From positions 1 to 64,000 of the forward strand of contig JABFUD020000356.1 of NCBI GenBank assembly GCA_014529385.2: a stretch of 64,000 nt of DNA, read 5' to 3'. The notes under the pieces are model-generated. The model was not told where the DNA came from. It ran no database searches and was given only the letters and a program-made list of their open reading frames with translations. Positions within the stretch are counted from its first letter, which is position 1. Every line of letters begins with the position of its first letter. The position numbers and the translations under genes are program-made. Shown in pieces: positions 1-9,884 of this stretch. The DNA is from Adiantum capillus-veneris. Taxonomy: Eukaryota > Streptophyta > Polypodiopsida > Polypodiales > Pteridaceae.

Positions 1-465
1 GGTGATGTGTGTAAAGACATCCAGTATGCTACTTATAGGATGCAGCTTCCTAGAAGAGTGTTTCTTGTGCATAACCTTACCAGTGTAATCTCCATACATC
101 CTACTATCGCATGACCTGAGTAATTTTAATTGTCATCTTTATTACAGACTCTTGTCCTATAATTTAAAAATCATCATTTTTACCAAAACCAATGTACTGA
201 GTAGGTGCATAAGCACCTACCTGAATGTCGAACCAAATGTGTACAAGGGGGCAACCTGGAAATTGGACGATGATTCTAGAGCCTGAGGTTTGGAGGGAAA
301 ATGGTATGAGGTTGTGAGGATCTAGAGACTCCAGCATTGGGTGATGTATTCCTTCATTCATATGTTGAAGGAATTAATATCTACGTTGATCATGTGTGTC
401 TATTTGTGTGTATAATGCTTGTATAGTGTTGCCAATCCCTCGGAGAAGGTCCACTCTGAGCCAAA

Positions 466-487
466 GTGTGTGTGTGTGTGTGTGTGT
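466..487. repeat. (GT)n microsatellite
   Basis: An uninterrupted GT run of 11 units. It sits directly at the left edge of the dispersed repeat that follows. The other copy of that repeat, near 27963, also begins with a short GTGTGTGTAGCT run, so the GT tract may be part of the repeat. Confidence 0.95.
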
Positions 488-870
488 AGCTGTTTAAATC
501 TTAACTAATAAGACATAATTGAATTTTACATTCAAAAGACAGCTGGCCAAGGAATAAATGAACTGATATTACAAAAATAACTCAGTATTAGAATTATTTA
601 GGTACAATGATTGTAGGAAAGAGATCCTCTTTCAGTTAAAAACTAGAAATAGGAGAACTTCCTGGTTCCTCAGTGAGTAATTCATTACAGAAAGGTTGCT
701 TGCCAAAGAAAAGAAAGCCATCCAAGAGAAGATAGAGTCCTTACCTGCATCCATCCAAACAAGACAACAATTATGTTAGCCTTGGATGTGTTTTACAGGT
801 ATCAATGGACTATATTAGTTGTTATCCATGTCCATCTTATAGGTTTTAATTACTTTAGACAAGCTAGTTT
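485..870. repeat. old dispersed repeat, copy A
   Basis: This stretch can be aligned by eye with 27967-28142 plus 31841-32045. Shared blocks include AATAAGACATAA, ACATTCAAAAGACAG, TGCATCCAT, CAAGACAACA and CAATGGACTATAT, in the same order. Identity is roughly three quarters. Copy B is split by a later LTR element. No coding frame is conserved between the copies and the family is not recognised. It could be an old non-coding transposon or a segmental duplication. Confidence 0.6.
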
Positions 871-1799
871 ATTCATTTAGTATGTTAGCAGTTTTTCATA
901 TTCCTTTTTAAACTATGGTGGAGTCCATCAAGGGTAACACCAAGAGCCACCGCTTAGTGACTATGTATAAAGAAGCAACTATATACTTACCTTCTTCAAT
1001 CAGTAGAACCCATGGTATCAAAGGTACAAAAAGATGCGATATCCGATATTTTTTGTTTAACCAGAGGTTATAGATGCTGGTGGTGATTACCTCGTTTTTA
1101 ACACCAACTAATAAGCAAAAATGTAACTAGTTTAGGAGAGTAGTAAAAAAAATTTTATCATTTTCTTGCCAAAAAGCTTGGAAGATATACCCAAGCCAAA
1201 ATATCCACTTACCTTCTTTATCCAAAGAGTCATTATCGATTATCTCGAACAATAGTGTCTGGTTATACCAACCATGGCTTATTTCAAACTTTTAGAAGAG
1301 TGAGCTGCTATATACTTACCTTCGAAAAAGATGTCAGGTTATTCCCATATGCAATGTCCGGCATATAAGTTCCAAAATATGCTAAGCAATAAGTTAATCA
1401 CGGAAGAAAGAAAGAAAGAGCCCACTGATTTCGAGAACTGTCAGATAGAAAAAAAAAACTAGTAATCACAGCGACAGCAACCTGCTGTTTGTTTTCGCCA
1501 ACTGGCCCATTGGCCATAATCCCTTGTAGCAACCATTTACACAGTCGATATACAGTAACATCCCGCCTTTTTCTTCTTGCCCAACAGAATCCTGAACGGC
1601 CATCAATCCACCCTTCATACTCACCACCACATACTCACCAACACCTACTGTCATTGATGCACATGCAGTCTTATGTGGAGGTGAAGTATTGCGCCCTGAG
1701 GCCACCCCATTATGCAGACCATGATCATTTTTTATGCACAAGAGGCCCATGGCCACCCATAGTGGCTAGGCTTTTAGCAAAAAAAACCAGTCAAGTTTT
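871..1799. other. no gene seen
   Basis: AT-rich DNA without a convincing frame. On the minus strand, GGTAAGT (the plant 5' splice donor consensus) occurs three times, near 990, 1211 and 1321. The flanks of two sites are near-identical (AAGGTAAGTATATAG). The putative frame at 1489-1875 on the plus strand runs into the neighbouring LTR and resembles nothing known. Confidence 0.4.
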
Positions 1800-1804
1800 G
1801 AAAG
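1800..1804. repeat. target-site duplication of copia-1 (left)
   Basis: GAAAG, matching 6706-6710 directly outside the other LTR. Confidence 0.7.
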
Positions 1805-2031
1805 TGTTGGAATTAGGGTTGCAGAGAAACGCACACAGCTTGGAGAAGACAAAGGGAGCTCAAGGCACACAATAGAGAGTATATTACTTAGTGTGCAATG
1901 GAAAGATAGATAGCCCTAGAGTGATGGGCGTATATAGAATGCTCGGGGAAAAAAACCTCCTAACGAGGGAAAAAATACCCCGGCGGTCCTAGTGTGTTCA
2001 CACACATCACTACCACATGTATATGGTAACA
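1805..2031 (-). repeat. 3' LTR of copia-1
   Basis: It begins TGTTGG and ends TAACA on the plus strand, i.e. TGTTA...CCAACA in element orientation. It matches 6494-6705 at about 96 percent and is followed on the inner side by a purine tract. Confidence 0.88.
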
Positions 2032-2044
2032 AATCCCCCCTAGA
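2032..2044 (-). promoter_or_regulatory. polypurine tract of copia-1
   Basis: In element orientation the sequence CTAGGGGGGATT lies immediately upstream of the 3' LTR, where plus-strand DNA synthesis is primed in LTR retrotransposons. Confidence 0.8.
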
Positions 2045-2106
2045 GTGATGCGGTGAACGAGAGCTGGCACATGAGTAAAGGGAAGTGCCATGCCCTGAGG
2101 ACAGGA

Positions 2107-4146
2107 TCAATCCACAAAGGGGAGTAATCCTAAAGCTTTGCGGAAAGCTTCAAGCTTCTCACGAGACAATGCCTTTGTGAAAAGATCTGCAAGGTTGTCC
2201 TGTGTTGAAACATAAGCCAAGCCGATCTCTCCTGCTGAGAGCCTCTCCCTGAGATAGTGGTAATGCACCTCAATGTGCTTTGTGCGAGCATGAAAAACTG
2301 GGTTCCTCGCAACTGCCAATGCGGTCTGACTATTAGTCCAACACCCAAATTAGCCATAAGGCGTCTGAGCCATACACACTCAACCGTAGCTGTGAAGACT
2401 GCCCTGTACTCAGCCTCACAACTCGAAGTGGCCACAGTAGGTTGCTTCTTGCTCAACATGATATACATGAACTTCCAAGCATGAAAAAAAAACAACTTGT
2501 GGACACTCGCGTGTCAAAACAACCAGCCCAATCTGAGTTCGAAAAAGCATGTAAGTCTGGCGGAAGTGATCCCCCCTTGGGATAAAACAAGACAAGGTGT
2601 AAAGTGCCACTAAGGTAGCGGAAAATCCTCTTGACAGCCTGCCAATGCTTAGACCTTGGGCTATGCATGAATCTGCTGACCAGTGAGACTGCAAACTGAA
2701 TATCTAGCCTCATCTTGCATACATAAATGAGGCAGCCAACAACAGTTTGGTAAAGAGTGACATCAGCAGGATCACCAGCATCATGTAGACTCAACTTCAA
2801 ACCTGTTTCCATGGGAGTGGCAATAGGTTTGCAATCCTCAAGTCCAAACTTACATAGCAATGTCTCTATGTAACTTTTCTGACACAAGGCAATACCACCA
2901 TCACACTGCTTAAACTGTATACCCAAGTAATGATGCAACAACCCCAAATCTTTCATCTTGAAAGTAGCATTCAAATCAGCCTTAAATTCAGCAATATGTC
3001 TCTCATTTGGTCCAGTGATCAACAAATCATCAACATAAGAACCATGATGAGAAGTACATCACCCTCACGCTTTACATACAATGTGCTTTGTGTTGGAGTA
3101 TTATGAAAGCCTTGTTTGACAAAATGAGTGTCAGTTTTCTCATACCAAGAATGAGGAGAATGCTTCAACCCATACAAAGCCTTGTTACATTTGCACACGT
3201 TGTCCTCTTGTCCTTTTACGACAAAACCGCGAGGCTGCGTTACATAAACTTCCTCAAATATGTCACCATTTAAGAAAGCAGTAACAATATCTGATTGATG
3301 TACATCCCAACCAAAATGAAATGCCAATGCACATAGAAAATGCACAGTAGTCATACGACAAGTGGGAGCAAAAGTCCCTTATAATCTATGCCTTTTTGTT
3401 GTGCATAACCCTTTGCAACAAGTCGAGCCTTATGGCGATCGATGTCACCATCTGGCTTGCATTTCAACTTGTAAACCCACTTTGTACCAATGGCCTTTTT
3501 GCCACAAGGCAAATAACATAAAGTCCATGTGTCATTTTCTATAAGTGCATCATATTGTGATTGCATGGTAGCCATCCAATTTTCTGAATTCTGTGCTTCA
3601 TCAAAAGACAAAGGCTCCTCAACATCATGTAAGCTAGACACAGCCAAAGCATAACAATCTGATGCATAAGATGCATGGCAAGAACCTGAACGAGTACGAC
3701 TAGACAAAGATGCATCCAATTTACTGTCACGCAAAGTGTGCACCAGCCATTTTGGCATACCTCTAGCCTGCTCATTTTCAGCCCTTTCCTCATCAAGTAC
3801 ATCATGTACATATGCATCAGTAATAGGCTGATCTAAAACATTTTCAGAAACCGCCATAGGCTGTACATTTGCCTCATTGGAACTTACATTCGTATTTCCA
3901 CCACTGAAAAGAGGCAACAAAGTGTCATAAATGTCCTGTGTGCTTACATTACTGTCTCTAGTACATGACAGCAAGGGCTGAAGAGAATCTTCCACAAACA
4001 CTACATCCCGAGAAACCAGAATACGTTTTGTTTGCGGATGATACAACCTGTAACCTTTGCTTTCAGCACTATAACCAACAAAAATACATTAGAAAGCCTT
4101 ATCATCCAATTTTTTGCGCTGCGCTTGTAGCACCAAAGCATATGCC
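2107..4146 (-). pseudogene. copia-1 pol: integrase tail, reverse transcriptase, RNase H
   Basis: Fragments in different frames run in order. 4046-3351 holds the integrase tail and the RT N-terminus (motifs GTKWVYKLK and KARLVAKGYAQ). 3354-3019 holds the RT palm with TAFLNGD and ALYGLK. 3025-2453 holds the RT C-terminus. 2319-2107 holds the RNase H end with SRTKHIE-like ARTKHIE and DLFTKAL. The catalytic YVDD is present but lies in a different frame from the preceding palm segment, because a one-base frameshift sits just before it. The right end at 4146 is cut by the solo LTR. The gene is inactive. Confidence 0.9.
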
Positions 4147-4905
4147 TGTTAGGAAATAAGACGTGCTAAATACATAATTGAGTAGATTACTTAATGGAGA
4201 GATACAATTTACATACACGAGATTATAGAGTAGAGAGAGAGAGAGAGAGTACACACGATATACGTGGTTCACCCAATGTGGGCTACGTCCACAGGAAAGC
4301 AGCCACTCAATGGCTTTAGCACTTCAAAAGAAGAAGTATTTTACAAAGGGATTAAACCCTTGATAGAGCTCCCGCCTTGCTTCACTCTCACCACCTTACA
4401 CTCACCTTGTTGCATCAACTTCACACTATGAAATGTGTGTAGAAATGGCCTCCTTTTATAGGCCAAAAGGGCTACCCTCTCTTATGAGAGACAACCATGT
4501 GTAGCCGCCCTTGTGCGAATAAGTCCAAATCGGACCCTCCAATCCGCTTATGTGTGGCCGCCCTTGAGAAGACAAGTCCGCTTTTGAATTCAGCCACCGG
4601 CCACCGGCCATTGACTTCCGGCCACCGGCCACTGGCCATTGACTTTCGACCACCGGCAATCGGCCATTGACTACCGGCCACTGGCCAACCCACTGGTTGT
4701 TTTCCGACCACTTTCCGGCCGCCGTCCGGCCATAATATTCCAACAAAAAGGAATATTTCGGCGAAAATTTTTGCCCGTGAAAATTTTGGTTTCCGATGAG
4801 TGATTTTCCTTCACGCATGATGGCTTCTCCTCATAATGGGGGCCTTACAAATGTGCGATTTTACCACAGAAAATTACAAGGGTAAATCAGGCTCCATACT
4901 TAACA
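4147..4905 (-). mobile_element. solo LTR of the copia-2 family
   Basis: A 759-bp sequence begins TGTTAGGAAATA and ends ATACTTAACA. It is flanked by the perfect 5-bp duplication ATGCC (4142-4146 and 4906-4910). Its reverse complement matches the 3' LTR at 11313-12061. No internal sequence is present, so it arose by LTR-LTR recombination. It interrupts the integrase region of copia-1 and is therefore younger. A TATA-like element lies near 4452 (minus strand) and a GGCC-rich minisatellite at 4600-4740. Confidence 0.93.
4600..4740. repeat. GGCC-rich minisatellite inside the LTR
   Basis: Short units of the type CCGGCCACCGGCCATTGACT recur with variations about six times. The sister LTR has a shorter, diverged version at 11515-11640. 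Confidence 0.8.
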
Positions 4906-4910
4906 ATGCC

Positions 4911-5360
4911 AAACAGCCAAAAACACACATGTGCTCAATAGAAGGCTTTCTATCATGCCATGCTTCATATGAGTAATAGACTTCAAAGCTTTCGTAGGAC
5001 ACCTGTTAAGTACATAAGTGGCACACATGATGGCCTCAAGCCAAAAAGAATGCGGCAAAGCTTGATTTTTGACCATACATCGTGCCATTTCCATCAGTGC
5101 ACAATCTTTCCAACTCCCTGAACTGGATAAGAGGCATTGTTGGCACAAGTGACAGCATTCCCATGAGGGACATACTCAAGAGAGGTAAACAATTCACGAT
5201 GTGAGGTAATGTGCTTTGTAGCACCACTGTCAAAATACCACACATGTGAATCTGCAGCAACTAATAAGTATGCATCATGGACGATAGGATTGTATGTGTA
5301 CTCTATGCTAAAATCCCATTCTGCATCAACATCAGCATCAAAGTCTCCTTTCACAGAAGA
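4911..5360 (-). pseudogene. copia-1 protease start fused to late integrase
   Basis: The frame 5354-5094 carries the copia protease active site DSGATKHIT. Shortly after it, near 5115, the sequence jumps into the late integrase block (ARCMVKNQALPHSFW and ATYVLNRCP in 5148-4900). The zinc-binding and DDE catalytic parts of integrase, several hundred codons in intact copia elements, are missing. This is an internal deletion as well as a frameshift. Confidence 0.85.
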
Positions 5361-5412
5361 CTCAACAATGGCTGCATTTGTAGTGGAACCAGCATTTGCA
5401 GTGGAACCACCC

Positions 5413-6493
5413 TCTTTCTTCTAAGCCTCTTTCGCCTTCAACTTAGGACACGACTTGATCAAGTGATCATTAGCTTTACAATAATGGCAACGCATCTTCT
5501 TTTTGCCCTTATCACCAGAATTGCCAGACGAAGTGCTGCCAGCAGAAGCATTAGGAATAGAATTTTTGCCACTCGCAGCAGAACCATAATAAGTGGCTGC
5601 ATTACTGTTACCACCCTTTCTTTGAGAAGCAATAAAAGCCTGTTCAACTGCACGCTGCATAGTCCTATTTTTTCTAGAAAGTGACTCTTGTAACAGCAAT
5701 GTGCATAATGCATCAAACTTGACAACTTCAAGATTTCCTTGGGTCATCAGTCTCCAAGTACTAGCAAAATTCTGGTAGGAATCTGGTAAGGCATCAAGAA
5801 CAGTCTGCACAAGGGAACTGTAAAAAATGACCACCTATAGAAATAAGCTGCTCATTGATATCCTTGACACTAGCAAGGAAAGTGTCCATATCATCTTCCT
5901 CATGCATAATCTTTGACTCCAGCTCTTTACAACCACTCGCAGCAGAACCATAAGAAGTGGCTGCATTACTGTTACCACCCTTTCTTTGAGAAGAAATAAA
6001 AGCCTGTTCAACTGCACGCTGCCTAGTATTATTTTTTCTAGAAAGTGACTCTTGTAACAACAATGTGTATAATGCATCAAACTTGACAACTTCAAGATTT
6101 CCTTGGGTCATCAGTCTCCAAGTACTAGCAAAAGTCTGGTAGGAATCTGGTAAGGCATCAAGAATAGTCTGCACAAGGGAACTATAAAAAATGACAACCT
6201 ATAGAAATAAGCTGCTCATTGATATCCTTGACACTAGCAAGGAAAGTGTCCATATCATCTTCCTCATGCATAATCTTTGACTCCAGCTCTTTACGCAACA
6301 AAGAAATTTTAGCCTCGTTGTGACTTGCATAAAGACCAGCCAAAATATCCCAAGCTTGTTTTGCAGATTTTGTTGAACGGATGTGAGGAACAATGGTGCG
6401 CTTCACAGACAACGCAATCAATGCATGAGCCTGCGCATCCTTAACATCCCAACGAGCTTGTTCTGCCATAGGCAAAACAACTCTAACAGCTGA
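5413..6493 (-). pseudogene. copia-1 gag with internal duplication
   Basis: The N-terminal part (6547-6182) shows the copia gag (UBN2-type) pattern, with TKSAKQAWDILAGLY and MDTFLASVKDINEQL. The C-terminal part (5834-5421) ends in a CCHC zinc knuckle, CHYCKANDHLIKSC. The middle, with LDALPDSYQ and LEVVKFDAL, occurs twice because of a 364-bp tandem duplication, which breaks the frame. The first residues of the listed frame come from the LTR, so the true start is lost. Confidence 0.88.
5569..6296. repeat. 364-bp tandem duplication in gag
   Basis: 5569-5932 and 5933-6296 are near-identical with an offset of 364 bp. They differ by only a few substitutions. Because 364 is not a multiple of three, the duplication shifts the frame. 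Confidence 0.9.
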
Positions 6494-6705
6494 TTGCAGA
6501 GAAACGCACATAGCTTGGAGAAGACAAAGGGAGATCAAGGCACACAATAGAGAGTATATTACTTAGTGTGCAATGGAAAGATAGATAGCCCTAGAGTGAT
6601 GGGCGTATATACAATGCTGGGGAAAAAAACCTCCTAAAGAGGGAAAAAATGCCCCGACGGTCCTAGTGTGTTCACACACATCACTACCACATGTATATGG
6701 TAAGA
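6494..6705 (-). repeat. 5' LTR of copia-1, inner end lost
   Basis: Homologous to 1819-2031. The inner 14 bp of the LTR, the primer-binding site and the start of gag are missing: gag sequence joins the LTR directly at about 6493. This indicates an internal deletion. Confidence 0.85.
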
Positions 6706-6907
6706 GAAAGTATATGAACCTGCAGTAATCGACATAGCCTACAGTAAGCCACAAAGACGGCCCAACAAGTTCTAGGTCAGTAAGTTCTAGTGTGTTCACA
6801 CACATCACTACCACATGTATATGGTCGTAGAAAGTATATGAACCTGCAGTAATCGACATAGCCTACAGTAATACACAAAGATGGCTGAACAAGTTCTAGG
6901 TCAGGAG
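6663..6907. repeat. tandem duplication across the LTR outer edge
   Basis: A unit of about 122 bp occurs twice, starting CTAGTGTGTTCACACA. It contains the last ~40 bp of the copia-1 5' LTR plus flanking DNA, so it formed after the element inserted. The two copies differ by several bases. Confidence 0.85.
6706..6710. repeat. target-site duplication of copia-1 (right)
   Basis: GAAAG, matching 1800-1804. The adjacent LTR end reads TAAGA instead of TAACA, a one-base change from the 3' LTR. Confidence 0.65.
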
Positions 6908-8285
6908 CATTTTCTTATGCATATGGCAGGGATGCTCCAATCCTTATTTTCACTATATCCAGCCCTTTACGAATATCATCAGAAAGTGCTAATCTGCTCA
7001 GCTTTTGCAAGAAGCCCATAACAAAAAACGAGCCTACACAGTATGCATGTTTTTACCAAGCAAAAGGTAGGAAAAGACCTTTATTATGTGTAAAAAACGG
7101 TCTAGAAAAACAATAAACTCAGCAGAGGAGGGATTGAACACCTGAGTCACCTCTGAGGAGAGCTCCATTCTCCTTGGTAGTGGCAAGTAGACAGGAAATG
7201 TTTCACAAAATGACTCAACACACCCAATATAGCTAAGTGAGGGGCAGAGATGTGCCCTCACCTGCTTTTATAGCAGGAGGAGTCAAGTCTTGCCCTTGTG
7301 CAGTGTCACGGTCTCGAGAGAGGAAGGCCACACTCCACCATGAGTAAGAGAGACAGCATTGAGTATCACGCCTATAGCTTTCAATGGAGATCGACAGACT
7401 GGGAGGAGGATGAGGGCCGCCTTCGCTACTCTCTGAGGGCATTAGCCATTGATCACGCTTGACAGAGAATCATTAATTAGTAAAGGGCTTGGCCCCCGAT
7501 AGTGGTCAAAATAAACAATCAATAAAAGTTTTTTAGACCTAGTATGGTCCAGGCAGCATGAGTCTAAAAAACGAGGAGGGGGGGGGGGGGGGGAAGGGGG
7601 GTGTTTTGTTTTTTGTTCTTCATATGAACAGTATACAAGTGTGTGTGTGTGTGTGTGTTGAACAATCTTCATGCATCAGTTGAGCCGGTTAGGGCGAATG
7701 GAGATGGCGATCTCTGAAAACCCTTAGACCAGGTAAGTAAGAGGAGAGCAAAGTGTATCCATGGCTTTGTAGAGCACAGTGTGTGTACAAGGCTATCGTA
7801 GAGAACACGGTGCTATTAAAGAGAACACGGTGCTACTAAAAGGATGAGCATGCATAGCCAAGGATAAAAACCGCTATTGATAAGGTTCACAAAAAGAAGA
7901 TAGGGAGATACACTGAGGTCCCATTTTTAAAATCCTCCTTGGGAGTCTTGTGGAGGGTAGGTGGGGTAGTTATATGGAAATCACTTTGTAGAGAGTTCCA
8001 ACATTTTCTGCCGAGTAATAAACTTATATAGAATTTATGTATATGTCAAAGTCCTTGATGTATCAAGATTCAATATCCAATTAAATCAATACAGGCTTGA
8101 GATAGATATCAAAGTGTATGCAAGTATCATTAGAGACTATGTGGCGAGGAAGATATATATACCATATACATGTGAGAGTCTCGTCAAAAGAGGCTCAAGG
8201 GTGTGATAGGGGAATCCGAACCAGAATTTGGAATGAGATAGAAAGCTTCTCACCTACCAAGGTTAAAACAAATTGTCATGTTTAA
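6908..8285. other. non-coding interval
   Basis: No gene or recognisable element. It holds a G run at 7578-7592 and a (GT)n run at about 7639-7659. Short frames here are interrupted and low in complexity. Confidence 0.5.
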
Positions 8286-8303
8286 ATGTGTGTGTGTGTG
8301 TGT
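8286..8303. repeat. (GT)n microsatellite
   Basis: Nine GT units next to the hairpin at 8341. Confidence 0.9.
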
Positions 8304-8340
8304 ACCCGCCCTATCCCAGGCACCATACACAATGGGTCAA

Positions 8341-8369
8341 TAGTAGGCCCATTGTGAATGGGCCTACTA
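8341..8369. other. perfect 13-bp inverted repeat (hairpin)
   Basis: TAGTAGGCCCATT, a GTG loop, then its exact complement. It lies about 40-70 bp downstream of the Penelope-like RT frame in that element's orientation, so it may belong to the element's 3' region. No poly-U follows, so it is not a typical terminator. Confidence 0.7.
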
Positions 8370-8409
8370 CCTAATTAGAGAAATGACGTTGATATGTTTG
8401 AAATGTAAG

Positions 8410-9840
8410 CCAGGCCAGTCATTTTGAGAAAGAGATTTTATGATTTTGGTAATTATGTCGCTTCTCTTGAATCAATTAAGGCAAAACTTGTGGATAAGTA
8501 ACTTGATATCTTTCTATGCCAGGAAGAAGTTAGAGGAGGAGTACATAATCAGGTATAGGAGGCCGATGCAGATACCAAGAGCGGCTTTACATGGTCGATT
8601 ACTATCTTTTTTACGAATTCAATGGGTGGGATGTCTAATAAGTCCCTCTTCCAAGTAATATGTTGGTCATAACCACCTACACAAAGGCTATGGAGTGTGA
8701 TTGTAAAGTTAAGGAATTGTACCGAAGTAGAAAAAAAGTCGGTTGATGTTTTAAACCCTTGTCCATATGTTGGTTCTATTTTTAGGCAGTTAGAATGATT
8801 GATTTCATCCGAGTGTTTTATTTTTGAGGCTTAATATGTCATCCATATATCTATAAGTGTGTTTAAATAGTGAAAGTTTATTATGGTTGTCTTTGTCACC
8901 CATGGTTTTCGGAAACCAATTGTATTCAAAGAAGGCCAAGTATAAATTACACATAAAAGGAGAGCATAAAAAGCCCATTGGAATGTCTAGGCTTTGGTTA
9001 AAGAATTGGCCTACAAAAATCAAAGTGGAGTTATCAAGGACCCAAGATATATTTTTAAATACTTTATCCTCATCGAAGTGTAAGTGATGAGGTTTTTTGG
9101 AGAGAGACATGCAGAAGAAACCATTCATTCTAGCATGTTTAAAGGCAAGCCTAATCTTTTGTTATAGAACATCTTTTAATCCTAATTCTCCATCTAGGGG
9201 TATGTTCTCATAGCATTGAGTAATATCAGCTTTGTAAAGAGATCAAAAATCTGTTTAGGGAGGTTAAGAGTAACTTCCGTGGAGTTTTTTAATAGCCAAA
9301 AAGGATTATAGTGTATTTGAAGAAAGTTAAGAGTAAATTTTTTGTTAAGAGGTGCAAACAAATTTAAATTCTGAAAGTACTAAGTCAAGGCAAGGGTGAT
9401 ATCCTTGGTAATGTTAGTAAAAATACCATTTGAGGCATCAGACATCTATCTGAATTTATGTTTGTGTGATTTATAGGTGGGAAAAAGTACTAGAAGTTTG
9501 GTATCTTGAAAAGAATAGCCTAATATATCTATATATTTTGAAATTCTATTAGTAACCTCATACAAAGAGGTGTTAAGTGGTGTGAATTCTTTTTCAGAAA
9601 CGCGAGAGTAGGCTATTTTACAAGCCAAGTTTTTTCATAAAAGAGTGGGATAGTTTGAACTTTTATCCAGCCCTACTATAAACCAGCCATGTGACAGCTT
9701 TTGAAATTCATCAGCTAGTTGTGGTGTGATCCATGTGCTTTCAGTAGATAACCATTTATAAGGTAAGAGCGAGATTTTTTGGAAAAAAGTATTTTTCAAC
9801 CAAATCTTCTAAGTCCAGTAGGACTATCTTCTCTAGTAGG
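8410..9840 (-). pseudogene. Penelope-like element reverse transcriptase (degraded)
   Basis: Translated fragments run in order on the minus strand. 9750-9640 contains a GLDKSSNYPTLL block resembling the pre-RT 'DK' motif. 9628-9446 ends in a YKSHK block resembling the KTHK/KLHK motif of Penelope-like RTs. 9445-9180 contains DASNGIFTNI and an RT2-like segment. 9128-8805 has the sequence IPMGFLCSP and the catalytic YMDD (8838-8849) within TYRYMDDILS. 8804-8480 contains VQFLNFTITL and a thumb-like tail. Copia and gypsy RTs lack the SHK and IPMG...CSP combination. No GIY-YIG endonuclease is visible downstream, so it may be an endonuclease-lacking type or truncated. Stops and frameshifts make it inactive. 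Confidence 0.72.
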
Positions 9841-9884
9841 AGAGTTCTAACAAGGTCAGTTAGACAACTAAGTAAAGCTGATAG

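Larger units (their letters stand above)
1805..6705 (-). mobile_element. decayed Ty1/copia retrotransposon (copia-1)
   Basis: The element reads right to left: 5' LTR, gag, protease, integrase, RT, RNase H, 3' LTR. The gag-PR-IN-RT-RH order identifies the copia superfamily. The 5-bp sequence GAAAG precedes the TG end (1800-1804) and follows the other LTR (6706-6710), which fits a target-site duplication. The LTRs differ at about eight or nine positions in 212 bp, so the insertion is not recent. It has lost the primer-binding site, the gag start and most of the integrase core. It carries frameshifts, a 364-bp internal duplication and a nested solo LTR. Confidence 0.9.

Noticed and set aside
1489-1875. 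128-codon frame
   Set aside because: It reads into the copia-1 LTR, is rich in His/Ser/Pro and has no similarity to a known family.
9640-9760. Hammerhead ribozyme (CTGATGA on the minus strand)
   Set aside because: The match lies inside the RT coding frame and lacks the GAAA core and the stems.
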